From contig OZ231127.1 in NCBI GenBank assembly GCA_965153355.1, positions 1,116,001 to 1,180,000 on the forward strand: 64,000 nucleotides of DNA, given 5' to 3'. Below are positions 1-10,916 of the stretch, piece by piece. The translations under genes were made by a program, and so were the position numbers. The DNA comes from Flaccisagitta enflata (lineage: Eukaryota > Chaetognatha > Sagittoidea > Aphragmophora). Position 1 is the first letter of the stretch; each line of letters starts with the position of its first letter. A model generated the notes under the pieces. It had not been told where the DNA came from, searched no databases, and saw only the letters and a program-made list of their open reading frames with translations.

Positions 1-138
1 AGCAGGGCACTGTCGGACCAATACTTTAGGCGCTATGAATTTTTTAATCTTTTTTTATTTTTTCCCATTTTCCGCATTTTTCTCAAAGATCTTTATTTTT
101 CATCGATCTCAATTTGGGCCCTAAATAACAACAAAAAT
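1..138. repeat. Arm of a 44-kb-spaced inverted duplication
   Basis: Read as reverse complement, this segment matches 45036-45172 with few mismatches (shared ends ATTCATAGCGCCTAAAG and CAGTGCCCTGCT). The adjoining purine-rich tract matches the pyrimidine tract at 44320-44817 in the same inverted sense. This copy lacks the family H element that sits at 44851-45035 in the other copy, so it shows the uninterrupted site. No gene is seen here. Confidence 0.85.
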
Positions 139-752
139 GAGGAGAGGGGTAGAGAAGGAGTAAGAGGAGGTGGAGGGGAGGGAGGGAGGAAGGAGAAAGG
201 AGATCGAGGGAGGGAGAGGTAGGGGGAGAGAGGGAGAGAGAGAGAGAGGAAGGAGGAGGGAGAGAGAGGAGGAGGAGGAGGAGAGGAAGAGAGGAGAGGG
301 AGGGGAGGAGAGAGAGAGGGGAGGGAGGGAAAGGGAGGGAGAGAGAGGGAGAGAGGGAGAGAGGGAGACAAGGAGGGGGAGCGAAAGAGAGGGAGAGAGG
401 GGGAGGGAGAGAGAGGAGGGAGAGCGAGAGGGAGAGGGTGAGGGGGAGGGAAGGGAGGGAGAGAGAGAGGAAGGGAGAGGAAGGGAGGGAGAGGGGGAGG
501 GAGAGAGGGAGGGGGAGAGGGAGGGGGAGCGAGAGGGGGAGGGTGAGGGGGAGTGAGAGGGGGAGGGAGAGTGAGAGGGGGAGGGAGAGCAAGAGGGGGA
601 GGGAGAGTGAGAGCAAGAGGGGGAGGGGGAGGGGAAGGGAGGGAGCGAGGGAGGGAAAGAGGAAGGGAGGGAAAGAGGGAGGGGGAAGGAGGGAGGGAGC
701 ACGGGAGGGAGACAGAGAGAGAGAGGGTGAGAGTCACACACACAAACACACA
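139..752. repeat. Purine-rich low-complexity tract (GGGA/GAGA) ending in CA repeats
   Basis: Nearly 600 bases of G and A on the + strand with irregular GAGAGG and GGGAGG units, ending in a short CACACA run. The frames that stay open through it are Ser/Leu/Pro or Arg/Glu/Gly translations with no domain. It is the inverted counterpart of 44128-44817. Confidence 0.9.
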
Positions 753-1334
753 TCAAACAGCCCTTACGATTTTTTTCCGGTTGGCGAGAGCCGCCTTTAC
801 TGGTAACATTTCCAGAGGCTTAATTTTTGGCAAAATGTTTTCAACTGTAGTGAAATCAGGACTTAATAGGACGATCATATGTTAGTTAATATAAAAATCC
901 ATGATACTTTACTAAATCCACCAAAACAATGTTATGACTTACATGTTGACATATGCGCTTTCCAAAACAGATTCACATCTGATTTTTCTGCATTTCAAAA
1001 AAGGGTAGTCATCTTCAAATCACTCTCATTTCTAAACGCATTGAGCCACATAGATGGGATTGGACCCAAATGGTAGAACTTTTGAAGCATCTCACCAATT
1101 TTTCCTCGATAATGATATTTATTTCTTTTTATAGGTGAACGAAAACTTATTTCCTCGGTAGTACTTCCAGTTATATCAGAATGAAATGACGAATACTATC
1201 TGGCTTGTAATTTCCCTGCTTGTTTCTGGAATTAAATTCATTCAAGTCATTCATTCATTTTCATTCATTAAACATGAATGATGACCAAGGTGAGTTTTCA
1301 AGTGATTGCAAACACTCTCTGCAATCTTTTTTTC
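753..1334. other. Non-coding stretch, no gene seen
   Basis: AT-rich sequence without simple repeats. A 65-codon frame at 879-1076 has no recognisable domain or splice context and I do not support it as a gene. Around 1022-1065 is one copy of a dispersed motif (TTTCTAAACGCATTGAG followed by a GGGATTGG block) that recurs inside unrelated elements elsewhere in the window. Confidence 0.6.
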
Positions 1335-1437
1335 TCAAGCATGACGGACCAACCAACCAACTAGCCAATTGTCCGACAGAATGACTAACCGACCGACTGA
1401 CTGACAAAGCCTCTTATAGAGGTGCTATGGTGCACCT
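1335..1437 (+). mobile_element. Family H element remnant, GGTGC-type hairpin
   Basis: Degenerate ACCAACC/GACC tetramers lead to CTCTTATAG and the terminal hairpin AGGTGCTATGGTGCACCT at 1420-1437. The hairpin uses a GGTGC/GCACC stem in place of the commoner GTCGC/GCGAC stem. The left end is worn. Confidence 0.65.
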
Positions 1438-1539
1438 CATAAGGCACAACAGAATTTAAAGAATGCAGTTTGATACGAGCATAAAAGCAAAAAAACAAAC
1501 AGGAAGCACACAACATGGTCATGACAACATGGAAGACAC

Positions 1540-1680
1540 ATGGAAAGACTAATGGATGAAACGACCAATGGGCGGGCGGATGGATGGATGGATAGATGGA
1601 TAGATGGAAGGACGGATTGATGGACGGATGGATGAATGAACGAACGAATCGAAGGTCGAGCTTATAGAGTCGCGCGTAAT
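1540..1680 (+). mobile_element. Worn family H remnant with GGAT tetramers
   Basis: A GGAT/AGAT/GGAC tetramer run is followed by CTTATAGAGTCGCGCG, which resembles the start of a family H terminal hairpin whose second arm is lost. Confidence 0.4.
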
Positions 1681-1790
1681 CCATTAGTAATTTCAAAGTG
1701 AGACGAAAAATAGGACTTAAAGAAAAGAATGCAAATTCATCATTTTTTTCCCAGAGCCACTCTGGTTTCTACTTTAGCCATCTAGGGGAA

Positions 1791-1888
<98 letters not shown>

Positions 1889-1975
1889 AGGGCATATTTA
1901 TCGCTGCTTTTCCTCTCAAAAGAAGTGATCCACTCTCTTTCTCTTTCTCTCTTCTTACAAAAGAGAGAGAGATAT

Positions 1976-2067
<92 letters not shown>

Positions 2068-2068
2068 C
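1791..2068. repeat. Two (GA)n microsatellites
   Basis: (GA)n runs at about 1791-1886 and 1979-2068, separated by a 90-base spacer that itself holds CTCTCTTTCTC. No coding evidence. Confidence 0.95.
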
Positions 2069-2225
2069 GCTAAGGCGCGCGTGCAGCCTTTTCCCCTTCC
2101 CCCGCACCATAGAGAAAGCTGCGACGCTGCTTCTGTCATCTTTTACGCTGCTGCTGCTGTTGCAGAGTCTTATCGTCCAGCTCAAACCAGCTCCTGCGCG
2201 CATTTACACGAATGAGATAGAAATA

Positions 2226-2625
2226 CACTTTTTATTTTTTATAAGAACCTAGTTTATAAGAACATCTAGGCTTCAAATTGCTCTAAAATTAAGAACATCT
2301 TAAGAACATGTGAAGGCTTCAAATTCTAAAAAAAATAATTTTTACTAACAATAAAACTTTTGAAATATTGATAAAATTCTGCTATTTCTAACATAAATGC
2401 TATAGATATATCCCTTAACTTTACAATTTAGTATCTATTTTAGCAATTATTGATAAAAATACATTTATTTCTAATAATTGATATTGAATTAAAAAGTTTA
2501 CTATAATTCATTTCTTAACTAGATTTAAGGACGCTTTAAGAACATTGAAGGCTTAATTTTGCTTTAAAAATAAGAACATGAAGCCTTTGGAAAAAAAATG
2601 ACGTTCTTATAAAAAATAAAAAGTG
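2226..2625. mobile_element. 400-bp inverted-repeat element (MITE) with TA target sites
   Basis: The ends are perfect 23-bp inverted repeats beginning CACTTTTTATTTTTTATAAG at 2226-2248 and 2603-2625, each flanked by TA. TA flanks are the hallmark of Tc1/mariner-type insertion. The interior is AT-rich with repeated TTAAGAACAT and AAGGCTTCAAATT motifs in both orientations and no open frame, so it would depend on a transposase made elsewhere. Confidence 0.9.
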
Positions 2626-2635
2626 TACATAGAAA

Positions 2636-2716
2636 CCAGCGCGCGCGCGATTGAACTAGGCGCGGACTTTGAGTGGGCGTGAGCGGCCGCGCGTGCGCAC
2701 GTGCGCGCGCGCGCGA
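2636..2716. other. Alternating GC/GT purine-pyrimidine tract
   Basis: GCGCGCGCGCG at 2639-2649 and GTGCGCACGTGCGCGCGCGC near 2692-2711, in an otherwise AT-rich setting. Alternating purine-pyrimidine GC runs can adopt Z-DNA; whether this one does is inference. Confidence 0.6.
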
Positions 2717-2879
2717 CATTTTAATGTAGGGTACGCTAAAGAGATTCCTTCAGAGCCATATCACTAATCCCGTCCTTAAAAGGATATATCTTATTACCGC
2801 CGGCGAGGTGGACGAAATAGGAAAGAGTGTTTCTGTTCGTATCGATTTTGTGCATGCGCTTACTTAGTGAGCATCACTC

Positions 2880-2982
<103 letters not shown>

Positions 2983-3079
2983 ATTCTCTAAAAATAGGGA
3001 GACATCCACATAACCTACTAGGTACATAAGATTAAACTTTCAAGGAACGTTTTGCGGGCCGCAAACAATCTAATGAAGA

Positions 3080-3407
3080 TGAATTTATCGCCCCCACTCT
3101 AATTAGCGCCCCCCCCCCCTTTTTCAAGAAAGAGAGAGCTTGTGGCAAAATATAATTTTTTGAGAAAAAATCCTCCAAGGTTTTTTATTTGCAAAAAACA
3201 TTAGGATGGTACAAAAAGCAGAAATTTTTGTTTTTGTTCTTGTGCCTTATTGCACTGATTGACAAATCCTTTGTCCTCAATCAGCAAATTTCATATGAAA
3301 TCATCTATACATGAATGAATGCGGGGCGCTGATTTGAGGTTTAAAATTACAATGTTTCATTTCAGTTTTAAAAGTGCCCGGGGCGCTTATTACAGGAAAT
3401 ACGGTAT
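3080..3407 (-). mobile_element. Short element with GCGCCCC-rich ends, copy 1
   Basis: Matches 34093-34437 in opposite orientation. Shared features are a TTTATCGCCCCC end, CTAATTAGCGCC, an AATCATCTATAC block, CAATGTTTCATTTC and the terminal ACAGGAAATACGGT. No open frame. It looks like a non-autonomous DNA transposon with imperfect inverted ends. Confidence 0.7.
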
Positions 3408-3549
3408 AAGTAGTTTGCTGCCTATTTAGGTTTAGAAAAGGGATTCTGATTTCTGAACAACGAATATCAGCAGAGATAAACTTGATTCTGAGCAAGACAG
3501 GAGATGATTTGATTCACTGGAGCAGCTAGAGTATACAAGGACACGGGAG

Positions 3550-3736
<187 letters not shown>

Positions 3737-3895
3737 TGTCCACCGTTGTACCATTGTTTTCTGTGATAAACAACATACTAAGGAAATCAATATGATTATC
3801 ACAATATTAACATGGAGACTTAGACCGATAGTTGGCTACATCGTGCCCATTTACACACACAAAAAAAACAAAAAACAAAAACAAAAACCAAAAAT

Positions 3896-4810
3896 AACCT
3901 TGGCGTAAAAAAATGGCGGATTTTTATAACCTATTTTAATCAACTTAAAGTAAAAGAAACAAAGGAAAAGGTCCTCAAAAGATCTTTCATTTGAGTCGTG
4001 TCTGGACATGGTGGCTTCAATTTGAAAAACACTTCTCTTTTTTCACCCTTTAGGTGTGTAAGCCATCATAACTTGAAAACAATCTCTTAAAAACCATACT
4101 AAATCATATCTGATGGAGATGAAAATTGATATGGTGGTACAGCATACCTTATTCTAACAGCTCCTAAAATTTCATCTAAATCAGAGAACTTTTATTATCA
4201 TTTCTAACCCAAAAAAGATTTCAATGTTGGTTTGCAAAACTGTGGGTTTGAAAGAATCAGTGATTGGGTTTTACTGAGCGGTTTGTTCAAAAAGATGTGG
4301 TTAAAATAATGAAAACTTTATGACGGTTTTAAAGCCCTTTCAAAGATCTATATTTTGGGCCATCTTCCAAAGAATTAAGCTGAGTATGAGCTCAAACAAT
4401 TCAGAGATAAACACAAGCTTTTTTGAAATTGCATCACTTTTTGGAATTTTGTAAGGCATAGTAAAGAAACATCCAAAAACCATAGAAAGAAATTTCAGAT
4501 TCTCACAAAATTTAACTTGTATCAGAAGACACACAATTTAGATACCACAATCGGATAAAATCTTCTAACAATTTGGTAATGATAAAATTATCAGAAAACT
4601 TTTCATGATACACCGTAAGCGTGAAAAAAGAGGAGCGTTTTTCATATTGATGTAGCTCCTAAACCGTTCAAGTCACCATGTCCAGACACGAGTCAAAGAA
4701 AAAATTTTCAATGAGCTTTCCAAACATCACCAATTTTCCTTAGTTTTTCTTATATCAAGTTGGTTAAAATAAGTTTTAAGAATCCGCCATTTTTTTTTTA
4801 CACTAAGGTT
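3896..4810. mobile_element. 915-bp element with about 110-bp terminal inverted repeats
   Basis: Left end AACCTTGGCGTAAAA and right end TACACTAAGGTT are inverted copies. The similarity continues inward through AATGGCGGATT, TTTAATCAACTT and GTGTCTGGACATGGTG, about 110 bases per arm. The interior is AT-rich without a transposase frame, as in a long-armed MITE. Around 4655 it carries a partial copy of the dispersed TCCTAAACCGTT motif. Confidence 0.85.
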
Positions 4811-5092
4811 AAAACGCCAATTCATCATATCTCTAAGATATGCATGCTGTTGTTGGCTCTCTCAATATGCAAAAGGTTTTCGATCAGATAGTCATCATCA
4901 AAAATTATGAGGACTTAATTTGGAGATATCAACCGTTTTAATTTACTTTATTTTCTCTAATTCCCAGTTTAGCCCCCATAGTGTATAATGTTGTGCTGTC
5001 GATTGTGCATCAAAATTATGAATGAAGGGATAAAAAATTCAATACTTAAATATTTTTACATTTTGTTTGTATACTTGTACAATTTGTTTTAG
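4811..5092. other. AT-rich non-coding stretch
   Basis: No open frame of note, no splice-bounded coding segment and no recognisable repeat. Confidence 0.5.
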
Positions 5093-5314
5093 AACAAGGT
5101 CAACACCGTTGCGTGCGAGACTTACATTTAGAATACATTTTGACTTAGAATGTCTTCGAATGACTTAGTATACTGTTAAATGACCTAGAATGACTTAAAG
5201 AAATGAAATTGATAGAAGTAAAAATGTGACCGAACAACAAACCAACAAACCACTCAACCAACCAACTGACAGATGGATCGACAAAGCAGGTTGTAGAGTC
5301 AAGTGCAGGCAACT
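5093..5314 (+). mobile_element. Family H element (GACTTA-rich interior)
   Basis: It starts AACAAGGTCAACACCGTTGCG, has an interior of repeated GAATGACTTAGAATG-like units, then ACCAACC tetramers. It ends in a worn hairpin AGTCAAGTGCAGGCAACT followed by AAAAA. It resembles the better preserved copy at 19021-19238. Confidence 0.7.
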
Positions 5315-5327
5315 AAAAATGTTAATA

Positions 5328-5662
5328 CAGTCAATCCTCGCTGCAACGGACCCGCCACCAACGGAATTCCGCCTATAACAGATACAAATTCATGGTCTTT
5401 TTTTATTAATCCCTTTTATTTCCTTTATTGGCTATAACAGAAGTCCGCCTATAACAGAAACAAGGCCGGATACACGGCCAATACCAGTCGCGGACGGGTG
5501 GGCAGGGGCGGAAATGCATGTTTTTCCCACTTTTCGACTCGTGTTCACGGACCGACCGACCGACCAACCGACGGACGGACGGACAAAGCCTCTTATAGAG
5601 TCGCTTGTCCGCCACTAAAAAATTGTTAGTCCCCTGAAATCCATTAGAGCGGGGTTTAACTG
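5328..5662. mobile_element. Pogo/Tigger-like MITE, split by a family H insertion
   Basis: TA-flanked ends CAGTCAATCCTCGCTGC and GAGCGGGGTTTAACTG are inverted relatives. Interior phrases such as CTATAACAGA and TTGTTAGTCC match the element at 35410-35593. At 5458-5620 a family H element interrupts it, while the 35410 copy is uninterrupted at the same point, so the pair gives an empty and a filled site. Confidence 0.75.
5458..5620 (+). mobile_element. Family H element inserted in a pogo-like MITE
   Basis: Starts ACAAGGCCGGATACACGG, then CCAGTCGCGGACGGGTGGGC, GACC tetramers, CTCTTATAG and the hairpin AGTCGCTTGTCCGCCACT at 5599-5616 followed by As. The left GTCGCGGAC motif is the reverse complement of the right hairpin arm (GTCCGCNAC), the pairing seen throughout this family. 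Confidence 0.85.
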
Positions 5663-5885
5663 TAAGTGTAATAGATAAAAGGAACAAAAATTAATTCTCA
5701 ACAACTCAACTTAATACCATGTCAATCTTTACTTGCACTAAAGCAAGGCCATATACATTCCCCCTTAGTTGCAGCAGCAGATTTAAAAACGCTCACATTT
5801 TGTTTTAGTTACAGATGGACCAACATAGCGAGTTCTAGAATTGCATGTCTGTGACTTAAAAGGCAGGATGAAAGAAATTTGGGAA

Positions 5886-6130
5886 AACAAGGCCAACACC
5901 TTACAGTCACGTGAGGTTGTTAAGAACATAAGACCAAAAGACTAAAAGACTCGAAGACCAAAAGGCTAAAAGACTAAAAGACCAAAAGACTAAATGTGAA
6001 TTCACTTAAAACAACTTAAAATAACTCAAAATAACTTAAAATTACGTAAAACGCTAAGCGTTACCAACAGACAGACTGACCAACCAACCAACAGACTGAT
6101 AGACAGAGTGGGTCAAAGAGCTGACTACTT
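5886..6130 (+). mobile_element. Degenerate family H copy with AAAGACTAAA repeats
   Basis: Starts ACAAGGCCAACACC, then short tandem AAAGACCAAAAGACT and AACTTAAAATA units, then ACCAACCAACAG tetramers. The terminal hairpin is no longer clear. Confidence 0.5.
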
Positions 6131-6358
6131 TATGATGATGATAATCTGATAAAGAGAGCTTTTTCATAATAACACACCCAAATGGCCCCAATGCTGCGGG
6201 TTGCAATCTTAGCATCGCGACATCTGGCTAGCTTTGCATTTTTACACTCATTCAGTTTTTGCATGGTACATATTATGCTGAATTTAGCATTTTGATGAAA
6301 GCGGTGGTATAAATCGAGGTGGCAAAGTTGATGACTTTGAGTACAGAGAAAAGGTTAA

Positions 6359-6651
6359 TATAAGGTGTGAACCCCCTGAAAACTGTAGCACCCCCACCTA
6401 CAGCTCTAGTTGATTAAATTAAAAACACTTTAAAGGTAGAGGTAGAATGTTTATATCAATGAAAGTGACGTCACCAGAGCGATTTTTTAATTTTGCTTTT
6501 AAGTCAAGATATAGCTTAATAAAGCACTAAAATTGATTATTACTAAAAGTTCAAAAAATCAAGGATTTTATATTATAATTTGAAACTGGAATGGAAATTG
6601 CAAAATTGCTCTGGTGGCGCCACTTGTACAGTAGGGGGTTCACATCTTATA
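6359..6651. mobile_element. 293-bp MITE with GTGAACCCCC ends
   Basis: The ends TATAAGGTGTGAACCCCCT and its near reverse complement at 6630-6651 frame a second inverted pair (CACCAGAGCGATTTT and GCAAAATTGCTCTGGTG). There is no coding frame. Confidence 0.8.
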
Positions 6652-6769
6652 TTTCTCCTTCCTCTGTAGGGAGTTGGTAGTGAAGAAAGGCGCCGATTCT
6701 CTGTGGCATTTAGCTATACAACATGGTAGGTAAGCGCCAAAGTGCGGCAGATTTGGCTGGGAAAGGGAA

Positions 6770-6818
6770 AAAAAGAAAGAAAAAAAAAGAAAGAAAGAAA
6801 GGAAGAAAGAAAGAAAAA

Positions 6819-6894
<76 letters not shown>

Positions 6895-6922
6895 AACGAA
6901 GAAAGAAAGAAAGAACGAAAAA

Positions 6923-6998
<76 letters not shown>

Positions 6999-7072
6999 GA
7001 GAAAGAAAGAACGGACAGACGGACGATCAAAGAAAGAATGAAAGAAAGAAAGGAAGAAAGAGCGAAAGACAA
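6770..7072. repeat. (GAAA)n microsatellite
   Basis: About 300 bases of GAAA tetramers with scattered substitutions. The Lys-Glu-Arg and Phe-Leu-Ser frames over it are artefacts of the tetramer. Confidence 0.97.
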
Positions 7073-7690
7073 GTAGTAATGTGGATAAAAGTAAAAATCT
7101 GTATTTGATTGAAAGGAAAATAAGCGAAATGAGCTAAATGAGCAAAAAAATGATTTTTTTTGAGCACCATATTAAGGGATCTTATTGAACAAAGACAAAA
7201 GTTTTATTGATTTGGTCAAAACTTAATACAATTAAAATACCAAATATAGGAGAGTTTAGCAGTATTCTTCAATTGATTTTGTCAACTTTTTCTTATCTTA
7301 AATCTCAAATCTTAGACCATTTTGAAGCCCTTGAAAAACTCTTTCATTTAGCGCCAATCTGGTATCTCTATCTCTTTTTGTTTGGAAATGGCATTAGTTT
7401 GAGTAAAAATACTGTCAAATTTGTTTTTGCAGTTCCTTTTCAAAAGATGCAATTCAGCAAAATGGTGTCTCACTTTAGAGAGCTCTAGCTTCTAAACCAT
7501 TAAAGATACAGATCTGGGATTGGTCTAGAATGAAAGATAATTTCTTTAAGTAACGGTTTAAGTAAATTTTTGGGATTTTTGGCTTGTCCTTGGCCATTGG
7601 CATTTGGCCCTTTATCTAGGCCCTTTTTCTGGATCTTTTTGGCCCTGCGTGTGTTGATGCGTGGCCTGTTTATTGGTCTCTTGGCCTGTT
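7073..7690. other. AT-rich stretch without a supported gene
   Basis: A 93-codon frame at 7207-7488 has no recognisable domain or splice context. At 7486-7540 lies a clear copy of the dispersed motif (CTTCTAAACCATTAAAG, then CAGATCTGGGATTGG) that also occurs at 1022, 25562, 37493 and 62585. Confidence 0.5.
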
Positions 7691-7699
7691 TTCCTCTCC

Positions 7700-7790
7700 C
7701 CATGTATGTATGTATGTATGTATGTATGTATGTATGTATGTATGTATGTATGTATGTATGTATGTATGTATGTATGTATATATGTAGGTT
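7700..7790. repeat. (GTAT)n microsatellite
   Basis: Continuous ATGT tetramers. Tyr-Val-Cys-Met and Tyr-Ile-His-Thr frames arise from it. Confidence 0.97.
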
Positions 7791-7904
7791 TGTATGTTTG
7801 ACTGTTTGAATGTTGGAAGAAAAACAGTGCAATGCAAAAACAAATTTTCAATACCAATAAGTAGTCAGTGGCTTCATTGTGGTTGGGCAAAAAAAAAAAT
7901 CACC

Positions 7905-8003
7905 ACTTCAAATTATTTCGCGTCAGCCAAAAAAGTCGCAACCTACCGATAGACAGACCGACAGACAGGCTTTCCAATGGAGTCGCTAAGCAAGCCACTA
8001 AAA
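7905..8003 (+). mobile_element. Family H remnant
   Basis: AAGTCGCAACCTACCG, GACC-type tetramers and a worn terminal hairpin (AGTCGCTAAGCAAGCCACT, 7981-7999) followed by AAAAA. Confidence 0.6.
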
Positions 8004-8121
8004 ATAGAGCGAAATGAAAAAGAAGCATAATGGAGTGGGAGAAAAAAAACCCATAACAATGGCGATGATACGGCGTGGATAACATCAAGTCATCAACTTC
8101 GCTCGAGGGAACAATCAGAAA

Positions 8122-8640
8122 TGGTAATTGTGAAAGGAATTCTGCCCGGGACGACAAGCCTAGAAAGAGGTAAAGATAGAAAGGAAGGAAATAAAGATAT
8201 GTGAGACAGAGAGAGACATACAAATTAAAACAGGCAATTGTGAAACGAGTTCTGCCCCGGTTGACAACCTTAGAAAGAGGGAAAGATAGAAAGGAAGGAA
8301 CTAAACATATATGAGACAGAGAGAGAGAGACATACAAATTAAAACAGGCAATTGTGAAACTAGTTCTGCCCGGGCGACAACCTTAGAAAGTGGGATAGAT
8401 AGAAAGGAAGGAAATAAAGATATATGAGACAGAGAGAGAGAGACATACAAATTAAAACAGGCAATTGTGAAACGAATTCTGCCCGGGACGACAAGCCTAG
8501 AAAGTGGGTTAGATAGAAAGGAAGGAAATAAAGATATATGAGACAGAGAGAGAGAGACATACAAATTAAAACAGGCAATTGTGAAACAAATTCTGCCCGG
8601 GACGACAACCTTAGAAAGAGGGAAAGATAGAGATGAAGAT
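8122..8640. repeat. Tandem array of 111-114-bp units, about 4.5 copies
   Basis: Unit starts (GG[C/T]AATTGTGAAA) fall at 8122, 8233, 8347, 8460 and 8574. Each unit carries TTCTGCCCGGG, GACAACCTTAGAAAG, GATAGAAAGGAAGGAA and an (AG)n ACATACAAATT tail. The Ser-Leu-rich minus-strand frames across it merely repeat the array. No spacers differ between units, so it is a minisatellite and not a CRISPR array. Confidence 0.95.
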
Positions 8641-8747
8641 AGAATGAAGATAAATTAGACTATGGTAGAGAGATATAAACTGAAACAAGACAGATGTAGA
8701 ATAGAGACACGTTTATTCTAAAGAAGCTGCAATGGGATACTGGATAC

Positions 8748-8813
8748 TAAGAGTACATACTAATAGTACATACTAATAGTACATACTTATAGTACATACT
8801 AATAGTACATATT
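8748..8813. repeat. 14-bp tandem repeat
   Basis: Five units of AGTACATACTAAT with single-base variants. Confidence 0.9.
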
Positions 8814-8924
8814 GATTTCAAATAAATATAGGAAACTCAACCGGGTAATTTTTAATGAGACTTAAGATTGGTTGGGACACAGATTGGGGCTATGGGGGTG
8901 GCTACCCCTAAAACATAGGCTCAC

Positions 8925-9230
8925 ATACGCGTCCTTGCCCTTCTAAAAGAGGTCGTGCCCGTTAGTCGGTTGGTCGGTCGGTCGGTCACGCAAACGTTTG
9001 AAATGCGCTACACGGCTGATTCCGACGAATATCTTCATTCCTTTTACCTTTCATGCCTCACCACATTCATATTCATTCATTCATTCATTCATTCATTCAT
9101 TCATTCATTCATTCATTCATTCATTCATTCATTCATTCATTCATTCATTCATTCATTCATAAAAAACGTTCATTCACAAATTCTTAATCAAGAGAGGCGC
9201 ACTTGGCCTTCACTTGGCCTTGTTCCATTG
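8925..9230 (+). mobile_element. Dispersed element holding an (ATTC)n core, copy 1
   Basis: Shares, in order, GCGTCCTTGC, TAAAAGAGGTCGTG, (GGTC)n, AAACGTTTGAAATGCGC, CGGCTGATTC, CTTCATTCC, an (ATTC)n run, AACGTTCATTCACAAATTC and CACTTGGCCTTGTT with 14392-14670. The flanks of the microsatellite are conserved between the two copies, so the microsatellite moved with the element. Confidence 0.85.
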
Positions 9231-10062
9231 GTTTTACAGTGCGCGAAACTCTGTCTACAAGCAGAAACCACGGTATCTGAAGGGGTGCCCAATCAGAGGC
9301 TCATTCTGACACATTTCTGAGAAGGCGATACAGACACACTGACTCGCGGACAAGCGGACATACAGAAAGACGCTATATTAATCACACAATGTCAAAAATA
9401 ACAATGTATCAGCACTAGGTTTTAGCAACTTATAGGACTAAAGTGTAAACAAAATAATAAAAGCAAATGTGACCAAAGAACATTTTATGGTTTTCAAACC
9501 TGAGTAATATCTTTCGCCCAAAAGTGTTAAACTCGTCCAGAAGAAAACAAAGAACAACTCTTAAAGGAAGCGGGCGCCGTATTTTCTCCATTCAGCGCAC
9601 TCTTCTACTAATCGCCCCATTACAATTACAATTCAATAGTGCCCCCTCTTCCAACTACCAAATCAAAACCTTTAATCGCGTGTGGCAGGGGCAGTGATAA
9701 AGATGCCATTTTGGTCAACGGGCAGGCCACCTTTACACAAACAAATTTGCCAAATGCTTGTCTGTCTGGCTGTCTATCTGTCTGTCGCTCTCTCTCTTTC
9801 TCTCTCTCAATGTACATTTGTATTTGAGTCCGCGCTAGTGGTGAGCAACCCCTTAAGTCTTAAGATGAACAATGCTGTAGCTTACGAGACCTTTGTAAAT
9901 GCCTGATACAATTATGTAAAGATGTAAGACAAAACTTCATTATGCGTTATGTGACGATCATCACCCTCATATTTTTTCATTTTTTTTTATGTTGCCCTTG
10001 CTTTTCACCGGAATTTAATTTAATTCATCCATCTTTTCATTCATCTTTTCGTTCAGTCAGTG
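9231..10062. other. Non-coding stretch, no gene seen
   Basis: Contains GACTCGCGGACAAGCGGAC near 9341 (family H-like debris) and a short TCTG/CTCT run at 9760-9810. The open frames here are short and carry no recognisable domain. Confidence 0.45.
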
Positions 10063-10478
10063 AGTCATTCATTCATTCATTCATTCATTCATTCATTCAT
10101 TCATTTTTTCCTCCATTCATTCGTTTATTCATTCATTCGTTGATTAATCTTTTCATTCATTCATTCCTCCATTCATTCCTTTATTCATTCATTCATTCAT
10201 TCATTCATTAATTCATTCATTCATTCATTCATTCATTCATTCATTCACTCATTTGTTCATTCATTTATTCATTCCCTTTTGCCTCTCTGCTCAGCTGCCA
10301 ACCTCGGGTGAGTTTCAGAATCCCACTTCCGCGAAAAAGATTCATTCATTCCTTTATTCATTCATTCATTTATTCATTCATTCATTCATTCATTCATTCA
10401 TTCATTTATTCATTTATTCATTCATTCATTCATTCATTCATTCATTCATTCATTCATTCATTCATTCATTCATTCCCT
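10063..10478. repeat. (ATTC)n arrays interrupted by a duplicated unique segment
   Basis: Two long ATTC tracts (10063-10272 and 10340-10475) are each followed by the same segment: CCCTTTTGCCTCTCTGC, then CAGCTGCCAACCTCGGGTGA and GTTTCAGAATC. The segment occurs at 10274-10322 and 10476-10524. Phe-Ile-His-Ser frames over the arrays are artefacts. Confidence 0.9.
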
Positions 10479-10689
10479 TTTGCCTCTCTGCGCAGCTGCC
10501 AACCTCGGGTGAGTTTCAGAATCCGATCCCAACTCCGCGAAAGAGATCGATCGTTGTCATGGCAACTAAACGACGCTCTCTTGGCCTAGCTCACATGCTA
10601 ATATTCGGCATAGGTTCATGCATTTGTCCATTTGCAACTTTGTCTCTATGTAGTTTGGTCTATTTTTTTTTTTGAACTTTTTATATTTG

Positions 10690-10916
10690 TTAGCTACATG
10701 CCTGTCTCACTTCCTGTCTGTCTGTCTATCTTTCTATCTGTCAGTCTGTATTTTTGTCAGACCGATTGAAGAAATAACTTTCTGCCTCACTCAATATCCA
10801 TCCATCTGTCTGTCTCTATCCCTGTGTCTAAGTGTGTCACATGATCTACATAGTCTTGTCTCTCTATCTGTCTGTCTATCAATCTGTCTGTCTATCAATC
10901 TGTCTGTCTGTCTCAC
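10690..10916. repeat. TCTG/TATC tetramer-rich tract
   Basis: Irregular TGTC and ATCTGTC units. It abuts the splice donor of the minus-strand exon at 10917-11252; in that transcript it would read as CAGA repeats starting inside the donor. Confidence 0.8.

Noticed and set aside
8122-8640. Possible CRISPR array
   Set aside because: Units are 111-114 bp and contiguous, with no unique spacers, in a eukaryotic context.
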